Of a DNA stretch of 64,000 bases, positions 60,861 to 64,000 are shown one piece after another. The translations under genes were made by a program, and so were the position numbers. Where the stretch lies: assembly GCA_030144725.1 (NCBI GenBank), contig JASKMD010000012.1, positions 6,681,095 to 6,745,094 of the forward strand, given 5' to 3'. The notes beneath the pieces were generated by a model. It had not been told where the DNA came from and ran no database searches. It saw only the letters and a list, made by a program, of their open reading frames with translations. Numbering within the stretch: position 1 is the first letter of the stretch; the number at the start of each line of letters is the position of its first letter. This DNA comes from Haematococcus lacustris. Lineage: Eukaryota; Chlorophyta; Chlorophyceae; Chlamydomonadales; Haematococcaceae.

Positions 60861-62740
60861 ATGAGAGCAGATGCGGCGTGCATGAGGCCAGCAGCGCTGC
60901 TTCTTACAGTGCTGCTGGCCGGGTCAACATGCGGTCATGTGCAGCCCCCGTCAGGTGAGAACATGCGTATGCACCGAGTAGCGACACAGCAAGGCAATTT
61001 GGCAACGAACCCCAAACATCTCCACACCCTCACAGCTGTCGGACCCAAGGGCCTGCCGCTCAGGCCAGTGCTCCTCTAGGCACTGCAGCTGTTGCCTGAC
61101 CCCTGTGGGGCGGCAATGACTGACGTAGTGGCAGGACACACACGATCAGGGGAGCCAGGGTTCCAGCTGGCACGGTGTCATGGCGCAGTGGTGCAGCTGT
61201 GGGCAGCAGCTGTCAGGCAGCTCTCCAACACCTCTCAGCTGGTGTGGTGCTGTTGTGCCGCTGTGGTGCACACATAACGGGGCCAGTGTGGGGCCCAGCT
61301 CACGCAGCCGCTTGTAGCCTGGCTGCCCTCGCATCCTGTGAGAGGGCCAGGGGGCGGGGGGCGGGGGGCGGGGGGCGGGGAGCGCTGCCAGGTGTGTTAC
61401 TTGAACGGCAAGACGGGTGGTGGGTCCAGTTGCCCCCGTGCCCCAATGCAGGCAGTCAGGCTGCTTGTTGCAACAGCAGGCTGCAGGCTGAGGGGCAGCC
61501 ACCAACAGCTGCTGTGGGGCAGCCGCTGTGGGGCAGCCCTGCCACACCTCACAGCTGGGTGCAGGGGGGTCTCTCACAGCCTGGCCAGCCAGGCCCAGTG
61601 CTGGGCCTGCGCTGGACCTGGACAGCCTTCATAGGCAGGGCAGGCTGGCCTGACTAAGGCGGCAAGGGTTGGGCAGGCGCAGGGTGGGTTGGGGGTGCGG
61701 CCTGCTGCTGGTGTGCTAGCTGCTGGGCGGCCTGAGCTGCGTGGCCTTGCACGGTCAGCTGCCCCCCCCTTCCGCACCCCTTGATTGTATCCACTGGCCC
61801 CCCCCCCTTCCCTGCAGCAGGTAGCGGTGCAGCCCTGATGCGGGCACCTAGGCCCCCGGCCCCCCCTGGCCCCCCCTGGCCCCCCCTGGGCCCCACTCGG
61901 GCCCCCTCTGGCCCCCCTCAACCCCTCAAGGCCCCACCCAGGGCTCCTTGTAAGCAAGGCCCCGTCACGCCTGGCTGCTGCTGGCACCCACCCCATCTGC
62001 GGCTGCGTCCCTGCCAGCCCAGCCCAGCCCAGCTCAGCCCAGCCCCCCCGGCTGCCCCCCCAGTCTTGGGTTGAGGAATCAGTTGATGACATGGCCTTGC
62101 CCCAGCCTTACACCACCACCACCACCTCCCCCCCTCCCCCCTTCCCCTCCCCTTCCCACCTCCCCCACCCACACCACCGCCTCCCAAGCCAACACAGCTT
62201 CACCCCCTGAGCCTGACAGCCCTCCCCTGGGTGGGCTAGCCAGCGGCGGTGGCGGGGACACATGCAGCCTGGTGTGCCACGCAGGGTGGGCCATGTGGGT
62301 GATGTCCAGCTGCCTGGCAGTTGACTGACAAGCTCCATCAGCCGCAGGCATGCAGGGCATGAAGTTGCAATGCTCTGACGGTGTGGCTGCTTTAGTACCG
62401 TCTGGCTCCCCACCAACCCTGCTTTGGCTCAGGGCCAGGCCACCCACCACCTCCAATCGCACCAACCAAACATATTGATAGGGGGGGGGCAGCGTGGTGC
62501 CTGGCTTGCTGCTGGCTAAACTGTTGGCACCTGGCTACGCACCCTGACACAGGTTGGGCACACTGTGACCCTGGGTGGACACTGTCATCACCACCAGTCA
62601 GCCTCCCCCTCCCCCTCCGCCTCCCCCTCCCCCTCCCTCTGCGAACCCTGGCAGATGTCAGCCAGTGTCCAGCCAGCTCAGCAGTCAGCGCTGTCCGCAC
62701 CATCCCACAGGCTTGACTCCAACACCGAGCTGAAAGTGAC

Positions 62741-62771
<31 letters not shown>

Positions 62772-64000
62772 ATTGGTATGCTGGCATCTGACTGCTGACT
62801 GCTGACTGCTGACTCAACTGCCCAGGCTAATCAGACAGGCTCATCAGGCAGGCTAATCAGGCAGGCAGGCAGATCAGAAGGAGAGGATCATGCTCTCACT
62901 CGCTTGACCAGTCAGAAGGCCGGGTTCTGTTCAGTGGTCCAGCCAAGGTCAGGTAAGAGGCGGTGGGGGCAAGACAGGGGTGACTGTGCAACGTGCAGTC
63001 AGAGACAAGAGGTAAGACTCTGAAAGACTGTGCCGAACAAGCTCATGCTACCTGTATGCTGTGCTCAGGCCCAAGCGCACGCTCAGCTACAACAAGCGGT
63101 ATACGTCAGCGGGGGCTGTCCACAGACTACCACGCTACATTTCCCCCACCCTCCCCTGACCCACCTCCACCCTCTCCTGAACCCCCACCTCCCTCCCCTT
63201 ACCCACCTCCACCCTCTCCTGAGCCCCCACCTCCCTCCCCTGACCCACCTCCACCCTCTCCTGAGCCCCCACCTCCCTCCCCTGACCCACCTCCACCCTC
63301 TCCTGAGCCCCCACCTCCCTCCCCTGACCCACCTCCACCCTCTCCTGAGCCCCCACCTCCCTCCCCTGACCCACCTCCACCCTCTCCTGAGCCCCCACCT
63401 CCCTCCCCTGACCCACCTCCACCCTCTCCTGAGCCCCCACCTCCCTCCCCTGACCCACCTCCACCCTCTCCTGAGCCCCCACCTCCCTCCCCTGACCCAC
63501 CTCCACCCTCTCCTGAGCCCCCACCTCCCTCCCCTGACCCACCTCCACCCTCTCCTGAGCCCCCACCTCCCTCCCCTGACCCACCTCCACCCTCTCCTGA
63601 GCCCCCACCTCCCTCCCCTGACCCACCTCCACCCTCTCCTGCCCCCCCACCTCCCTCCCCTGACCCACCTCCACCCTCTCCTGCGCCCCCACCTCCCTCC
63701 CCTGACCCACCTCCACCCTCTCCTGCGCCCCCACCTCCCTCCCCTGACCCACCTCCACCCTCTCCTGAGCCCCCACCTCCCTCCCCTGACCCACCTTCAC
63801 CCTCTCCTGCGCCCCCACCTCCCTCCCCTGACCCACCTCCACCCTCTCCTGCGCCCCCACCTCCCTCCCCTGACCCACCTCCACCCTCTCCTGCGCCCCC
63901 ACCTCCCTCCCCTGACCCACCTCCACCCTCTCCTGAGCCCCCACCTCCCTCCCCTGACCCACCTCCACCCTCTCCTGCGCCCCCACCTCCCTCCCCTGAC
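60861..64000 (+). CDS. Probable secreted Ser-Pro-rich (HRGP/pherophorin-like) protein, partial
   Basis: Exon 1 (60861-60954) encodes a typical signal peptide (MRPAALLLTVLLAGSTCGH from the second ATG at 60882) and ends at CCGTCAG/gtgaga. At the far end a plus-strand frame from about 63060 reads LSTDYHATFPPPSPDP and then stays open to the window end as PPPSPEPPPPSPDP repeats. These are the Ser-Pro motifs of hydroxyproline-rich wall glycoproteins and pherophorins of volvocine algae. A coding-like segment at about 61393-61449 (CYLNGKTGGGSSCPRAPMQ) may be an internal exon. Linking the signal peptide to the Ser-Pro frame across 2 kb is inference: no complete exon chain was established, and they could be two genes. 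Confidence 0.35.
63140..64000. repeat. 42-bp minisatellite, about 20 copies, continuing past the window
   Basis: The unit CCTGACCCACCTCCACCCTC plus TCCTGAGCCCCCACCTCCCTC is repeated without length change; GAG/GCG/CCC variation occurs at one codon. No stop in the Ser-Pro frame. 42 bp equals a 14-residue protein repeat. Confidence 0.95.

Noticed and set aside
63135..63986. 283-codon minus-strand frame of VGAQERVEVGQGRE repeats
   Set aside because: Antisense of the 42-bp minisatellite; the plus frame gives a known Ser-Pro motif and stays open to the window end.
63150..64000. CRISPR-like array (regular 42-bp units)
   Set aside because: No unique spacers; it is a head-to-tail minisatellite in a eukaryotic genome.

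Overview
The window looks like nuclear DNA of a chlorophycean (volvocalean-type) green alga. It is GC-rich, its genes have many GT-AG introns, and CTG/CAG and C-rich microsatellites fill introns and linkers. It also carries a Ser-Pro-rich cell-wall type repeat, a LINE with two endonucleases, and TnpB/Fanzor-like genes. The clade assignment is inference; I cannot name the species. A run of exactly 500 N (22397-22896) marks a scaffold gap.

Native genes. On the minus strand: a hypothetical membrane protein (756-2552); a hypothetical single-pass membrane protein with a very long low-complexity tail (4969-8637); a complete four-exon APC10 gene, a subunit of the anaphase-promoting complex (10201-11530); and a hybrid histidine kinase whose 5' part is lost in the gap (16018-22396). 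On the plus strand: a PP4R2 (protein phosphatase 4 regulatory subunit 2) gene at 56727-59751, and a probable secreted Ser-Pro-rich protein that starts at 60861 and runs off the window end.

Mobile DNA makes up most of the rest. (1) 11568-14877 is a transposon with 29-bp terminal inverted repeats (TIRs) that carries an intron-containing Fanzor/TnpB-like gene; fragments of related genes lie at 8869-9668 and 36118-36523. (2) 22897-34750 is a Dualen/RandI-like LINE. Its polyprotein has a 2A ribosome-skipping motif, two Josephin-like cysteine protease domains, APE, RT, PHD, RNase H and a restriction-like endonuclease. Two later TIR insertions split it. (3) A transposon family with TIRs of the form GTCAGG-N4-CCCAAC and 5-bp target duplications has three members (30928-31716, 36524-38594, 50970-56275). 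The largest encodes a coiled-coil protein and a protein with a SAP-like segment, and no transposase that I recognise. (4) 40536-50322 is a giant foldback element with a 7-bp target duplication. A complete Ty1/copia element (40670-46237) with LTRs that look identical is nested in one arm, and the empty target site is preserved in the other arm.

The nesting gives relative ages: the GTCAGG family postdates the LINE and Fanzor copy 3, copia postdates the foldback, and the 5.3-kb member postdates a tandem duplication of the 5' end of PP4R2. I chose splice sites by reading phase, GT-AG ends and family motifs; transcripts would be needed to confirm them.
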